DNA of 64,000 bases from Craspedostauros australis (taxonomy: Eukaryota > Bacillariophyta > Bacillariophyceae > Mastogloiales > Achnanthaceae). The position numbers and the translations under genes are program-made. The stretch spans positions 186,001-250,000 of the forward strand of contig JAMXDE010000013.1 in NCBI GenBank assembly GCA_026770025.1, written 5' to 3'. A model generated the notes under the pieces. That model saw only the letters and a program-made list of their open reading frames with translations. It made no database searches and had not been told where the DNA came from. Numbering within the stretch: the stretch's first letter is position 1; each line of letters opens with the position of its first letter. Positions 11,201 to 22,539 of the stretch are shown here, piece after piece.

Positions 11201-14200
11201 GGCCCTTGCTGGGAATTGCCTCTCGCCAGGTTCCGGCGGCGGCGGGCATTCGTACGTCGTCATCTGCGTCTTGTGATTGACGAAGTACACCATGCCAGTC
11301 TCATCGAAGGTCTTCTCGTCGATCCTGATTTCCCAGTCCTTGGCAAGTGGCCAGGGTGACGCCTGCGAGATCGCATGGATCCGGCGTCTGTATTTGGCAA
11401 TGTCGCCAGATATACGCTGCAGCTCCATGCGGAGGCCAGCGATCGTGGAGTCCAACCGGCCCGCGTCCATGTGTTCGGAAAGGATGGAGTCCACCTTGGT
11501 TTCCAGGGCAACATCCTTGACGGCTGGTGATTTCCCAACTCCCACCCGAATCATGCTTGGGTTGTACCGTTTCCCGCTCCCGTCCACGAATCCATCCTCC
11601 ATGATCTTGAGGATGATGTTATCAACAGCGGCATTGGATGGAGCGCATACCAGTAGCCTGGGTTTTGCCTTGCGGGCCACCGTCAACGCTGCTTGGCGGT
11701 TTCCAGTCTGCATGGCTGCAATGCGCTTTACTTCCTCGTAGTACTTGTTGTACTGACGAATATGCAAGGAGTTCAGGACAGCCACAAGCGTCGTCGTTTC
11801 TGCAAGATTTGGTGATGTGAAGTGACGTGGAGTGACGCGAAGTGCCATGATGTATCGACGCATCGATGCACAATAGTGGAGTATGTAATTCGGTGCGAAT
11901 GGTGTCGGTGTGAGTGTCGATGTCAGTACAAGTACAAGCGCGAATACGAATGTACAATGTTCAAGCACGAATGTATGGTATAAGCCTGGCCATACCAGAG
12001 TACACACTGCATCAGGTATCATCATCGATGATGGCACTCGTAATAATCATGCTTTCGCAGAGTTCACCTGTGGCCAAACATACACTTCATACAAATAGCA
12101 CGGATAGGCATGCAGCAAACTTACTTCCAGTGCCGGGTGGTCCCTGTTTAGCATGTCCAACATGGCCATCATGATTCAGCGAGGTTGATCGTAGTGAGTT
12201 GGAGAGATGTGGAATAGATAGCATCGAATTCCGTATGAAACATCATTGCAAAGTCAGATACAAAGACGAATGGAACAACTGGTGAGCGTTTCGTCCCCAT
12301 ACCCATAGACGCCCACTCACTGTTCCTTCTCCAAAGTATGCACTCGCCAAGAAAGCATCAAAGTGCACGCACAGAGCATGCCGCAGGCAACACCTCTCTT
12401 CAGCGTTGCAATACGTGAGAGTAGATCCAATGATCACTTCTATCGTCCAGCCCCGTCGCCACCGTGCAAGATGCATTCATTCATTCATCCATGCTTGCTC
12501 GTACCACATCGCAGATTCTGCTTTGTGTTCTACGCGTATCTGCATGTGCACGTACCTTGATCAATGTGAATCCACCGTCTCCGTAGCCCTTGGCAGAGGC
12601 AGAGATGGCAGTGAGCTGCGAAGGATTGAACTTCTTCTCCGCATACGACGTGAATCCTTTGCCCAAGGCTTGGACTCCGCCCATCTTCTTCAGCAGTCTG
12701 CTCTTTTCGTCGGAAGATATCCTGCCATCTCTGCCTGGCCGCTTGTTCGGGTCCAGCATGCCATCGCGCGTGCCCTCCCCATCGCCCTTCAAGTGCTGAC
12801 CGAGCAGGTATTTGAGCAGAGGCAACCGTTCGATGTTGCATAATGCCGTGAATTCTCTCAACGATGTGATGTTGCCACCAATCTTCAGCAGGTACATTTC
12901 TGGCTCTCCGATCCGCGCCCAGCGACGTTTCGACACCTTCAGGATCAATCCGTTCAATGACTTCCGAGTCAATTCCGTGTGGCCGACCATAGCCATCTTG
13001 TGGAATGGGAAGCCACCGTCGCCATCGTCATCAATGCCTTTCTCATGGAGGATGCGAGCCAGATCCCTCGATGTGCTACCGCGTAGTAATTTCTCCACTA
13101 TGGTGCTGTACATCGTTGGGATGAGGCAGCAGACGTCGTGCGCAAAGAATTGCAATCCATTGCCATCCCCATTGTGCTTGACGCTGAGCTGGACATTGCA
13201 CGAGTCGACGGTCGACAACAGGTCCTCGTGTACGTTGAGATTCCTCCCACGTCGGTGGGTGCCCGATCTCGACGTCGTTTCCACATTCACGAGAACCAAC
13301 GGCGACGCGCTTCCTCCTCTCCCACCTTTGTTGCGCTCAAAGTACTGGCCGATGTCACCCAGGATATCAGACAGAAGCTGCGCCCTTGCCTCGGCCATGC
13401 AAAGCGGAGCCCAAGCCGCGATGTAATGGCGGTGGTTGATGAAGGTATCAGGCAGTGGTTTCTTCTTGCTTCTGGCCAGTTGCTGCGAAACATCGTCGTC
13501 TGCGCCAGGAGCATTAGTGGAACCGTCCAAGGTGCCTTTTCTGCTGTCGTTCTTCGTTCCTTTCTGTTGCTGACCGTTCGGATGCTGTTGCTCCTTCTGC
13601 TGATCAGCGAGGTCAGTCACGAAGTTCCATTCTCGGATGCTCTTCCAAAAGTCATCCGGCAAGGTGCTCGTAGCGAAGGAAGCGGATGATATGCCATCCT
13701 CGCTCGTCATGCCGGACAGTCTTGTGCCGCTGCCGATGGTGCTGACGAGCGATGCGAGGCGGGTTATGCTCCCCTTTTTGCTGGCTTCAGTCGCGGCCGT
13801 GGCCGCTCCCGTACCGCCACCGCTACTCGATATCTTTGGGACTCGGCCCGTACTACCTGATGCCGTTGCGTTGGCTCGCGCTGCGGCTAGAATGCCATGG
13901 GCCGATGGTGGAGCCGAAGATGACGCTAACGATTGGCCTGGTTGTTTGGCTCGGTTCGGTCGCTTCAGGGATGGGCGCTTCGTTGGCGGTTCATTCTTGG
14001 TTCCCTGTGGCTGCACCGGGTCGATCATGATGATCTTCGCCGCAGGTCTGCCCGGACTTAGCTTCTGTCGAGGTCGCTTCAAGGCCGGTTTCTGGTTTGT
14101 ACTAAGCACCTGCGAGGTGGAAGAAGAGGAGGCGGTTGCTGGTGCTGATGCTGTTGCTGGTGTTGATAACCGTTTGGTCAGAGTCAAGCCACCAGCCTTG

Positions 14201-14352
14201 ACCTTTTGGACCGCCGATGGATTCGATGGATTGCCCTTGGCAGCAGAGTTGGTTGGCGTACCAATAGAGGAGGGCTTCTTCATCATCGCAGCCAACCGGC
14301 GTTGCTTCTCAAAGATGCCCATCTCCTTTTGGGATGGATTGGACGACGGCAT
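8264..14352 (-). CDS. Sen1/Senataxin-type SF1B RNA/DNA helicase with inserted WW domain
   Basis: This is a superfamily 1B helicase related to Sen1/Senataxin, which act in transcription termination and R-loop removal in the nucleus. Four exons are inferred: 12556-14352, a 19-nt microexon 12125-12143, 10616-11799 and 8264-10294. Introns are 412, 325 and 321 bp, and the protein is about 1676 residues. An in-frame ATG at 14464-14466 would add 38 residues. The N-terminal part is Ser/Ala-rich and includes a Sen1-like block (FINHRHYIAAWAPLCMAEA). Helicase motifs in order are GPPGTGK (I), APSNAAVDN (Ia), VVVVDEAAQ (II), LVGDPQQLPA (III), LNEQYRMHP, VNTVDAFQGRE (V) and NVALTRAKH (VI). A WW domain interrupts the core at about residues 761-792 (DWEIR, VYFVNHKT). 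The last 450 residues are Gln-rich with several runs of 8-10 prolines. Confidence 0.92.
11240..11341 (-). other. WW domain inside the helicase core
   Basis: The codons for residues about 761-792 of the Sen1-like helicase spell the WW pattern: first Trp (KDWEIRID), then Gly and the aromatic strand (GMVYFVNHKT), a Tyr where the second Trp normally is (TTYE), and the closing proline (CPPPP). The domain lies between helicase motifs Ia and II, where SF1B enzymes carry the stalk and barrel elements. Confidence 0.75.
12125..12143 (-). other. 19-nt microexon encoding the P-loop
   Basis: The microexon is bounded upstream by AAACAG and downstream by GTAAGT. It encodes GPPGTG plus the first base of the Walker A lysine codon. 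The preceding exon ends FTLIK at phase 0. The next exon starts with AA then ACG ACG, which gives GPPGTGKTTTLVAVL. Without this microexon no Walker A motif exists in the gene. Confidence 0.85.
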
Positions 14353-16115
14353 GATTGCCGGATAGTGTTGATCGTTGTTGCTGAGAGTGCAATAGGGCCG
14401 AGTGTTACATACGTATTGGGTGTTGCGAGTGGAATCGTTGGTGAGTTGTCGTCGAGCCGATGGCATGAGTGTTCACATGCGTGCGAGTTTGCATTCATAC
14501 AAGCATGTGTACGAGTATGTGCGGTACGTATGGTATGCAGGCACAGGAAAGACTGGTCAGCGTACTCTGTCTCTCTCTCTCTCTGGAGTAGAGTACGTAC
14601 GAGTAGCAGCATTGGCAGGACAGAATGCTTGAGAGCATGAGCAGGCATACAGTACGAGTACTCGCTGAAGTGCAAGCACAGTTACGAATAGCATGCCTTG
14701 CGGGGAGTATGCCCGATGCCACCACCATGAATGATGCAAAGCAAGATAGACGCTAGATGAAGCTGGGAGGGATGGAGCTGTGCTATCGAGATCAACTTGA
14801 GCATGAGGATGCGCACAACGAGGTGCATGCGTCATATGTTATATAATGGTACATACGAATCAACGCCGATGATGATCGGCGATCGCCCGTCGCAAACGTG
14901 ATTGTGAACACAAAGCCGGGCACGAACCTGTGATGAGAGGTCCTTGCGTCATTCCAACCGGTCATCATTGCAGCTCCTGGTTCTTCTTCCTCTGGCCTCC
15001 GCATCCGAGCGCATCAGGGCCACCAGACCGCGGACGATGCCAACATAAAAGACTTCGCGCAAGCAGAAACACTGGGAGTGACAACAACCGAGGGAATCGC
15101 AGGTGGAGGTTGCTGCGCATCATGTACGAGTGCGGCGTGGTAGCCCATGAAGACCGAACAAGCTCCGACCTTCCATCCAGTGCACAACCACCAAATTCTA
15201 CCAAGGGAAGGCGTGGACAGACAAGCCACGAACCACAAGAGACGCAGACAGCAATGCCAGCACGAGGAAAGGCACACGGTGTAAACATATTCATGTCCGG
15301 ACGCCCATGCATCCATCCATCCATCCATCCATCCACGCAGGCACTCACTCACATGCATGCATGTCCGAGATGGAATCCCAACAGACAATTGTGGGCTCGT
15401 TACTCACCACCGAAATGTGTAAAACTCGCGCCAAGTGTTGCTGCTCTGTTCTACTCTGCTCTGCACTGAATCGCCAACAAAACCGATCGTTCCGATGAAA
15501 AGAAAGACACAAACAACGGATGATGCTGGAAACGACGCATTCGATGACACCTGTGCAGAGATCGAGGCAGCAGCCAGATGGATGAATGTATGGGCTGATT
15601 GGTGGCTGGATAGATTCGATGGCTTTGCGGATTTTTGGCGTCTTTGTAGTGTTTCTCTGCGCGGTCAATCGTGGAGTGTCTTTCGAATCTGTGTTTGCGG
15701 TTGTTGGTGGTGGTGGTGGTCGTGGTGGGCGGCGCGGGTGGCAGTTCGTCCTTCCACGCTTTCTGTTGTTCCTGTTGTTTCTGTTGGCGACTTTTTCTTC
15801 CATTCGTTGGTGGCTCGATGTAGTCGATTATCGACCACATTGATCATGTCTTGTGACGTGACACGAACTTCGTGATTCAGCTTCAACAATCCAGAAACAC
15901 GATTCAACAAGTGTCGGTCATCTTTTTGGTTTTCTGAATCTGCCGAAGCTGACTTCTTCCACACATGTCGCCCATGGTTGAAAGCACTGCCTGGAGACGA
16001 TGATGCCACTCAAGACATCAAGTCACGAAATCCGCAGTCGATCATCCAAGGTCATCCAAGGTCATCACAACACACATGCGCACACACGCATACACATGCA
16101 CACATACGCACACCG
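14353..16115. other. Divergent intergenic region
   Basis: This stretch lies between the starts of the Sen1-like gene (-) and the GT47 gene (+). It holds GTACGAGTAC-type decamers at 14509, 14597 and 14652, a (TC)n tract at about 14569-14585, and a (CATC)n tract at about 15305-15335. Open frames up to about 180 codons occur on both strands, with no motif and no obvious start context. I find no supportable gene. Confidence 0.55.
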
Positions 16116-18086
16116 ATGGCTGACGGCTCTGAACACAGGACGAGTACGAGCACCGATGCCAAACATGCGGAGAACACCACATGGAGTTTCTTCTATGAAC
16201 CTGCAACTTCCTCCATCAACGCAAGGAGAGTTGATGTGAGCAAAGCAAACGGTGCAGTTGCCACCGCAGCGAACAGGAATGCACAAAGCCAAATGCGCAG
16301 ATACAATGATGCAGGTGTTTCTCCCAAGCAACCAAAAGGAAGGCGCTGTTGTCGCATTGGACTGAGAACACTCGGTCTCGTCTTTTCGATTGTGATCTTC
16401 TGCTGGTTGATCCTCACGTGCATGCTGGCCACGGCGCTGAGCAAGGCAGGAGCTGATCCGAACCAAAAGCACCCGTTGTTGCCATCGACCGGTGATGTGT
16501 TGGTCGGCACGGATGCAGTCAGTCAGTCCTCCTATCTGATGACGCAGAAACCTGAGGCAGCCAATGCATCGCATCCATTCGAATCAATGGAAAGGGGAGC
16601 AACACAAGCAATAGAAGCAACACAAGCAACGGTTGGCAGAGCACAGCACGGTACGGAACAGCAGGTACAGATCGCCCGTTCCCTGGAATCTTCCTCAGCT
16701 CGGTACTTTGTCTACAATCGATCCGACTTTTCAGTGCTGCGCAAAGGCAGCCCTCACTATCAGGGCCATCGCATCGGCGCCCCCATGTTTGTCCAACGAT
16801 ACGGTGATGACAACCGATCCGATGAGGACATGCTCGTTGCGTTGGAACGCCACCCATTGCGAACGTACGATCCGGAACAAGCCCAGGTCTTCATCATCTC
16901 TTTCCTTCCGGGCCAAATCCTCACGTGGCAGCCAGGCAAGATGAAGCTGTCCAAGCAGGTGCAGGAATGGTACGACAAGCATCAGGATGGACGTGGCGAT
17001 GGTCACAGCCCCGCCGCCAGCTTTGGTGGATTGCCCACCGTCGATCTGTTCGAGCTCACCTTCCGCGAGCTTCTGGCGCATCCCATATACAGCCAGTACA
17101 AGCACAGGCACAACCACGTCTTGCTATCAACAGCGTTGGTCACTTTCCACCATGGAGATGTGGGCAAGGTTCGTGCATTGGCGCGATGGTACAACGACCT
17201 GCAGAACATCACCGTTGCGATGTCTTTTGATGTGCGTGCCATGTGGGAGGCACATGGGAACGGCGTGCTGGCAGGCAACGACTACGAGACCATGGCTGGA
17301 CCCATGACACCGGTGACGCGATCGTCTTTCTCACTCGGGTTGGGATGCCAGTCAAGCTGTGGGCTTGATCTGATCCCAGCAAGCATGCAACGATTCGATA
17401 CGGCGAAGTATCACATATTCTACCAGACACGAACGACTGGATCCTTGTACAACTCCACCATCTATCGACATGCTCCGTTGACGCACACCAACCTTACTCA
17501 ACAGCTGTATCCACGTGCGCAAGATGGTAACGGCAACATGGACAACATACGCAATATGCACAACAGCAGAGAGATCAACGGCCGCGATGCCAACGCGCAA
17601 GATAATTGCATGGGATACGGATTGCCCAACCGACGGATCTGGAAGGACAGGTTCTCATCGTCTCAGTTCTGCTTGGTCATCCGTGGTGACACACCCCACT
17701 CCCATTCTCTAATCCGCAGCATGCGGGTGGGCTGCATCCCCGTCATCATCAGCGATTGGTACCCAACCTTCTCACCGACACTCAAGACGAGCCTGCCAAA
17801 CATGGAGGCATTCGCGGTCTTCATTCGGGAGAAGGACTTCGTTCAGGATCCGCAAGGCACTTTGCAGGCCCTCCGTGAGTTGCCGCGTGCTTATATCGAA
17901 GAGAAGATTGCAAATCTCCGCATAGCGCAGCGCATCGTGTTTGCGGATCATGAGCAGAGCCTGTTCGTCCCTGCGTTTGTGACGGAAGCGTTAGCAGCAA
18001 TGGAAGATGCCAAGACACTGCACAGAGATGAGGGAGGTGATGGTGCTGATGTTGATGTTGGTGGTGGTGGCGGTGGTGGTAGTTGA
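16116..18086 (+). CDS. Exostosin-like glycosyltransferase (GT47)
   Basis: This is a probable Golgi type II membrane enzyme of the exostosin/GT47 superfamily, building cell-surface or secreted glycans. It has 656 residues from the ATG at 16116. The frame is open further upstream, but that part is a CA-rich low-complexity leader typical of 5' UTR. A basic stretch precedes a membrane anchor (LGLVFSIVIFCWLILTCML, about residues 91-109). The lumenal domain has exostosin landmarks: YFVYNRSD, a region ending DPEQAQVFIISF, the block SSSQFCLVIRGDTPHSHSL, then RSMRVGCIPVIISD. The last two match the C-terminal donor-binding region (F-C-L-x-x-x-G and the G-C-I-P-V-I-I motif). The protein ends in a Gly/Asp-rich tail. 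Donor and acceptor are unknown. Confidence 0.88.
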   Translation: MADGSEHRTSTSTDAKHAENTTWSFFYEPATSSINARRVDVSKANGAVATAANRNAQSQMRRYNDAGVSPKQPKGRRCCRIGLRTLGLVFSIVIFCWLILTCMLATALSKAGADPNQKHPLLPSTGDVLVGTDAVSQSSYLMTQKPEAANASHPFESMERGATQAIEATQATVGRAQHGTEQQVQIARSLESSSARYFVYNRSDFSVLRKGSPHYQGHRIGAPMFVQRYGDDNRSDEDMLVALERHPLRTYDPEQAQVFIISFLPGQILTWQPGKMKLSKQVQEWYDKHQDGRGDGHSPAASFGGLPTVDLFELTFRELLAHPIYSQYKHRHNHVLLSTALVTFHHGDVGKVRALARWYNDLQNITVAMSFDVRAMWEAHGNGVLAGNDYETMAGPMTPVTRSSFSLGLGCQSSCGLDLIPASMQRFDTAKYHIFYQTRTTGSLYNSTIYRHAPLTHTNLTQQLYPRAQDGNGNMDNIRNMHNSREINGRDANAQDNCMGYGLPNRRIWKDRFSSSQFCLVIRGDTPHSHSLIRSMRVGCIPVIISDWYPTFSPTLKTSLPNMEAFAVFIREKDFVQDPQGTLQALRELPRAYIEEKIANLRIAQRIVFADHEQSLFVPAFVTEALAAMEDAKTLHRDEGGDGADVDVGGGGGGGS

Positions 18087-18574
18087 ACAAACAGAGTAAC
18101 TCCGCGGTAGACCATTCGACACCCACGCATGAGCGAGAAACATTTCATTGATGGGTCTTGATGTGTATAATAGAATACCATAGAATACTAAAGGTGCTGA
18201 GACGTAGCTATGTGGGTGAAGGTACAGGGACTCTGCCCTGGCCCACTCTGCTCTATTCATAATAGTATTATGTACGCGTAGCACGTTCTACAGCGACATG
18301 GAAACTTGATGACGAAGATCCATGTGGCGAACGTCAGACAGACGTGCCACGAGTCAGCCTTGAACAAAGATTTTCGATCGTCACAAAACAAATCCTCTCC
18401 ACAATTTCACACGTTGGAGCGTGAAGAAACAGTCGCTTGAAACACGAAAGCAACAGCAACCATCCAACGAGCGCCACCTCCATCTGTTCAGTAACAACAG
18501 CCAAAGAAAGCGACGAACAAGGATCACATCTCAGGATTGCCACAATCTCACCATACCATACCATACCTACAACT
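18087..18574 (+). other. Intergenic region upstream of TenA
   Basis: The 488-bp gap between the GT47 stop and the TenA start, with both genes on the plus strand, must hold the TenA promoter and 5' UTR. An open frame continuous with TenA extends upstream to 18437 but is compositionally UTR-like. Nothing else is recognised. Confidence 0.5.
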
Positions 18575-19258
18575 ATGTCGACCGAAACAGCGAAAGACGC
18601 GGACCGATTCACCGAGGAGCTACGAGCAACTGCTGGCGAAGAATGGGAGAAGATCGTCCATCACAAGTTCACCAACGAAATCGCTGCCGGAACCATTGAC
18701 AATGACGTGCTGAAGCGCTACCTGATTCAGGACTTTCGCTTCCTGGACGCCTTCGTGCAGTTGCTCTGCAGCATCATCGCGAAGGCCCGGTCCCTCGGCG
18801 ATCGCATTCCCCTGTGCCAATTCGCGGCGGTCATCACGTCCAAGGAGGCCACCTACTTTCAACGTTGCTTCGACAAGCTCGGAGTGTCCGACGAAGAGCG
18901 TGATAACACGCCTGATGCCGACTGCACCATCGGCTTCACCAACCTCATGGCGAACACTGCCCACAACGGGACCTTGATCGAGATGCTGGCCGTCATCACC
19001 GTGTGCGAGTGGAGCTACATGAGCTGGGGCAACCGCGTGTTGGGTGGCACCGTGCGAGAACGCTTCGAGTGCTTCGAGTGGGTGGATCTGCACACGGGAG
19101 AGAATTTCGAGAGTATCGTCAACCACTTGCGTTACATGCTGGACAAGGAAGGCGCCGCGGAGAATGCTGATTCGGACGCCAAGAAAGCTGCAACCAAAAA
19201 GTTCATGGAAGCTGTCCAGCTCGAACAGGATTTCTTCAACTTCGCGTACAATGCCTGA
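18575..19258 (+). CDS. TenA/thiaminase-2 family protein (TENA/THI-4/PqqC)
   Basis: This is an all-helical TenA-family protein of 227 residues, the usual family length. TenA enzymes hydrolyse degraded thiamine pyrimidines (aminopyrimidine aminohydrolase) for thiamine salvage. Landmarks are the QDFRFLDAF segment at 52-60 (Asp53 in the place of the substrate-binding Asp; Phe56 where bacterial enzymes often have Tyr), Cys144 in ITVCEWSYMSWG (candidate catalytic Cys), and Glu217 in LEQDFFNFAY near the C-terminus (candidate catalytic Glu). No signal or plastid leader is seen, so it is probably cytosolic. The start is the ATG at 18575, which follows a UTR-like, repeat-rich segment. Single exon. Confidence 0.9.
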   Translation: MSTETAKDADRFTEELRATAGEEWEKIVHHKFTNEIAAGTIDNDVLKRYLIQDFRFLDAFVQLLCSIIAKARSLGDRIPLCQFAAVITSKEATYFQRCFDKLGVSDEERDNTPDADCTIGFTNLMANTAHNGTLIEMLAVITVCEWSYMSWGNRVLGGTVRERFECFEWVDLHTGENFESIVNHLRYMLDKEGAAENADSDAKKAATKKFMEAVQLEQDFFNFAYNA

Positions 19259-19784
19259 ATCGCCCAGGAACAGAGCTCTGCCTATCAGCAGTCAGTACAG
19301 GAACAAGCGTAATCGTATCAGGAACATGGCATAGTTTCAGCCGCACTGCTGCAGATCATGATTCGAATACTTGCCAACTCTGAGTGTGTGATAGGCATAG
19401 TAGTTGCAACAGGTTCTCGTACCAACCTGCCATTACGCAACAACGACAGGCATCATTTCCTTCGATTTCAACATTCCGTTGTTAATTGTGGTGCAATTTG
19501 GTTTAGTGTCATTTTGAAAGGGACAAGCAGCGACTCGCCAATTGATTGGGTGGGAAAGTGGAAGAATTCTTGCATGAAAGACATCAATCAGATCCCGCCA
19601 TGTTCATGGTGATGCACTCTCCCTCTAGCTCGATCGTAGGGAGCCATTGTCAGTTCTTGAACAACCCACTGTTTTTTGTGTTCGTGTTTGTTGTTGCTTG
19701 ATGTCAATCAACTTACAGGTTCGACTGCCGCACCTTTGCCTTGGGCTCTTCATTGTTCAGTTGCAATGGTTTGAATTGATTGGC
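19259..19784. other. Convergent intergenic region
   Basis: This stretch lies between the TenA stop (+) and the CELF-like stop (-). No coding or structural-RNA pattern is recognised. Confidence 0.55.
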
Positions 19785-22539
19785 TTACGTTGCTTGAGGC
19801 AATGCGGATCGTAGTGCCCCCATGGAGTCCAGCGGGGAATTCAGATCCGCTGCCACAGCAGCAGGATGATCGACGTTGGTTGGTTGCACAGCCGCATTGT
19901 CGAGACCTGCACTTGTCCCGGCACTTGCATCCACTGAGATGTGACCCTCGGTAGGAGCCTGGCCCGCAGCATCCGGTTCTCCGTGATGTTGCTCACCTGG
20001 ATATTGATTTGGCCAGTTGCCTTGATTCGCTGCGCTGTGCGGAGGCATGTTGTTGCGACCTCTGGCGCCGTTCGCTCCTCCTCCATACTGGCCAGGCCCA
20101 TTACTTCCACGATGGTGGCTTGCGTTCATGTTGCCGTGGTTGGATTGGTTCTTGTTGTGGGTGCCAAAGTTGTCCCCCCTTCCATTCTGATCGTTCTTGA
20201 TCATCTTGTGCTGGACCTTGAGCCGTTTGTTACCAATCTGGGCAAAGTAAAACATCAAACAACCGACGGAGGGACATCGCCAAGGTCAGTTGCGCACATG
20301 TTTTGTTGGTTGGTTGGTTCATTAAATTGTCGTAAAACGAATGACAGTACGCGACGATGCAAATTAAAGAGGGCATGTGAGCAAGCAGCTCAAGTCGTCC
20401 GATTGCCATGTGTTTGGAAATCTACCTTGTTTTCTCTTTCATGCCCGCACACTCCCATGTGATCATCAAACCACACTGTCGCATAAACGAAGGACACAGG
20501 ACATTTCCATGAAAAACAGACGGGCGTTCAAAGTGGAGGCGACGGCGCAATTCACATGCACATGTGCATTGTCTTGACGTACCGGATACTGATTCAATTC
20601 TTGGATGGCGACTGCGGCTGACTCTGGATTGTCGTAGGACACGAAACCAAATCCGCGGCTACGACCAGTCTCTCTCTCCACCATGATGCGGACGCTTAGC
20701 AAGTTACCGTACGGTGCGAAAAGGTTGTACATGTCAACGTTGGTGAAATGGTTGGGAATGTGGAAGATGAAGAGATTCGCTCCGTCAGGTCCCTTGTTTG
20801 ACGCCGAAGTTTGGATCGGTGGTCCAGGAGAAGTTGCAGGGTAGTATTGAGACCCGTAGGTGCCGGTCATGTAAGACCCGCCATGGTGTGGGTGCGTCAT
20901 GCCCGTGTGGTGCGGGTGCATCCTCGGCATTTGTGGCACCGATGTGTAGTGCGCCATGGTCGTTGGTCTTGGCTGCAATGGGCTTGGAGGTGCGAACATC
21001 TCGGGCAACGTGGTGCCATATCCCCACCCCTGCCCACCTTGGTTGTGCGCGAACATGCTCGTTCCGGGTGCACCTGCACCTCCGCCAACGACCTGATTCA
21101 TGCTTTGTGGTGCCGACAGACCGCTGGGCCCGTACGGAGAGTATGCCGGGTTCGAGCCGTCAACTGGCGGGGTCGTCTGTTGTGTTGTGGCAGTCCCTTG
21201 GGACTTTTGGTCGGGAGGCAGCGCAGGACCTGGCAGCATCTCGTCAAACGAGCTTGATCTCGTGGCTCCGGATGATGATGGCATCCCTGGGACGTACGGA
21301 ATGGGAATGGTCTGGCCAGTGAGCTGCGGGGAGAATTGCACGCCGACTAACCCTGGTTGGGTTCTGCCATGTTGTGATGTCGAATGTCGGATGGTATACC
21401 AATACCGCGTTGCGTTGTACCATCACGAAATGAAGAGAAGCGCAGGGACAAGGGTTGGATGAATAAAAGCATGGATGAGGTGGTTGAGGTAAGTTCGATG
21501 ATTCAAATCACACAGCCAACATGGGAGCGCCAGAGAAAGAGCATTGATGCCATGATAGACGCTGCGGTGCGGCGCGGTGCGATGCGGTCTCTGGGCTGAA
21601 CGTGGGATCGCAGGTGCAAACTCGGCAAGCTCTGTGCATGGCAGGTTTGGAAGAACCCAAGACAACAACACGAATACTCTGCGCCAGTCGAAAACGCAAA
21701 AACAACGCAAGCTATCCGTAATCTCACGTCACGTCGTACCTTTGATTGTCATTCCAGGCATTACCATAGTCCTCCGGTGAACCGTCTGACTGGTGACGAT
21801 TCTGCCTTTGGTGATGAAGCAGATGAGACCGCTGGCGTTGCTGCTGGTTGTGATGTTGGTAGGACTGCGGTTGATGGTGGCGAGCATAGGTCCCCATGTA
21901 CATGCCTCCGTTGGATGGTCCGAAGACGGGAGAAAGATAAGGCGGACCAGGACTCAGCGGTGCGATCCCGCCCTGGATGGCATGGTCGAGAAGTACGTTG
22001 CTGCCGGGGTTGGTGATTCTTGGGAAGAGTGGAGAGGCTGGCGGAATCACGGCTGAGTTCTGCGAAGGGCTGCCAGGTGGTTGGCGTTGGCCGGAGAGGC
22101 TGATGGCTGTTCCGCCAGTGCTTTCGCCGCCGTAGCTCCCGACTGTGCCGAGAGAGTGGAAGTTACCTCCGAAGCTTGTTGCGTCGTAGAGCGCGGTGCC
22201 GATACCAGCGGGGGACGGTGGCTCTTGATAGCCCATGTATGGATGGTATCCATGAAACTGGGGAGTGAGGCCAGAAGCCGGGAGCTGGTTGATTGTCGTG
22301 ATTGTTTGGAGTGGCGAGTCTGGCTCCCTAGGCAATTCTTGGGGCTCTGCGGGGATGTTGCCGCTGCCCTCTTCGGCGGTGACAAGCGAAGCGTCTGGGT
22401 TCATCACGATGTGGTTGTTGCCCTCGGTTGTCCCCGTGTCTGTTCCTGCTGTCGCAAGGTCTGTTTGCGATGCTTTCGGCAGCGGATTGGAGTTTGGTTC
22501 TGCGGGGGCTGGGGTTGGATTAGCGGTCGAGTTTGCCAT
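19785..22539 (-). CDS. CELF/Bruno-like RNA-binding protein with a single RRM
   Basis: This is an RNA-binding protein whose RRM resembles the third RRM of CELF/Bruno proteins, which regulate splicing, translation and mRNA decay. Three exons are inferred: 21740-22539 (or longer at the 5' end), 20583-21363 and 19785-20237. Introns are 376 bp (phase 2) and 345 bp (phase 0), and the protein is about 677 residues. The RRM (about 458-540) starts with the CELF-typical GPDGANLFIFHIP, has RNP1 RGFGFVSYD, and is completed across the last intron by IGNKRLKVQHK. Flanks are low-complexity: Pro/Ser/Gly-rich before, Asn/Gly/His-rich after. The start at 22539 is a choice; the frame is open to 23124, with other in-frame ATGs including 22758. 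The acceptor at 21363 is the only one that keeps phase. Confidence 0.8.

Noticed and set aside
13637-14365. Plus-strand open frame of 242 codons
   Set aside because: It is antisense to the Sen1-like N-terminal region and has no recognisable family.
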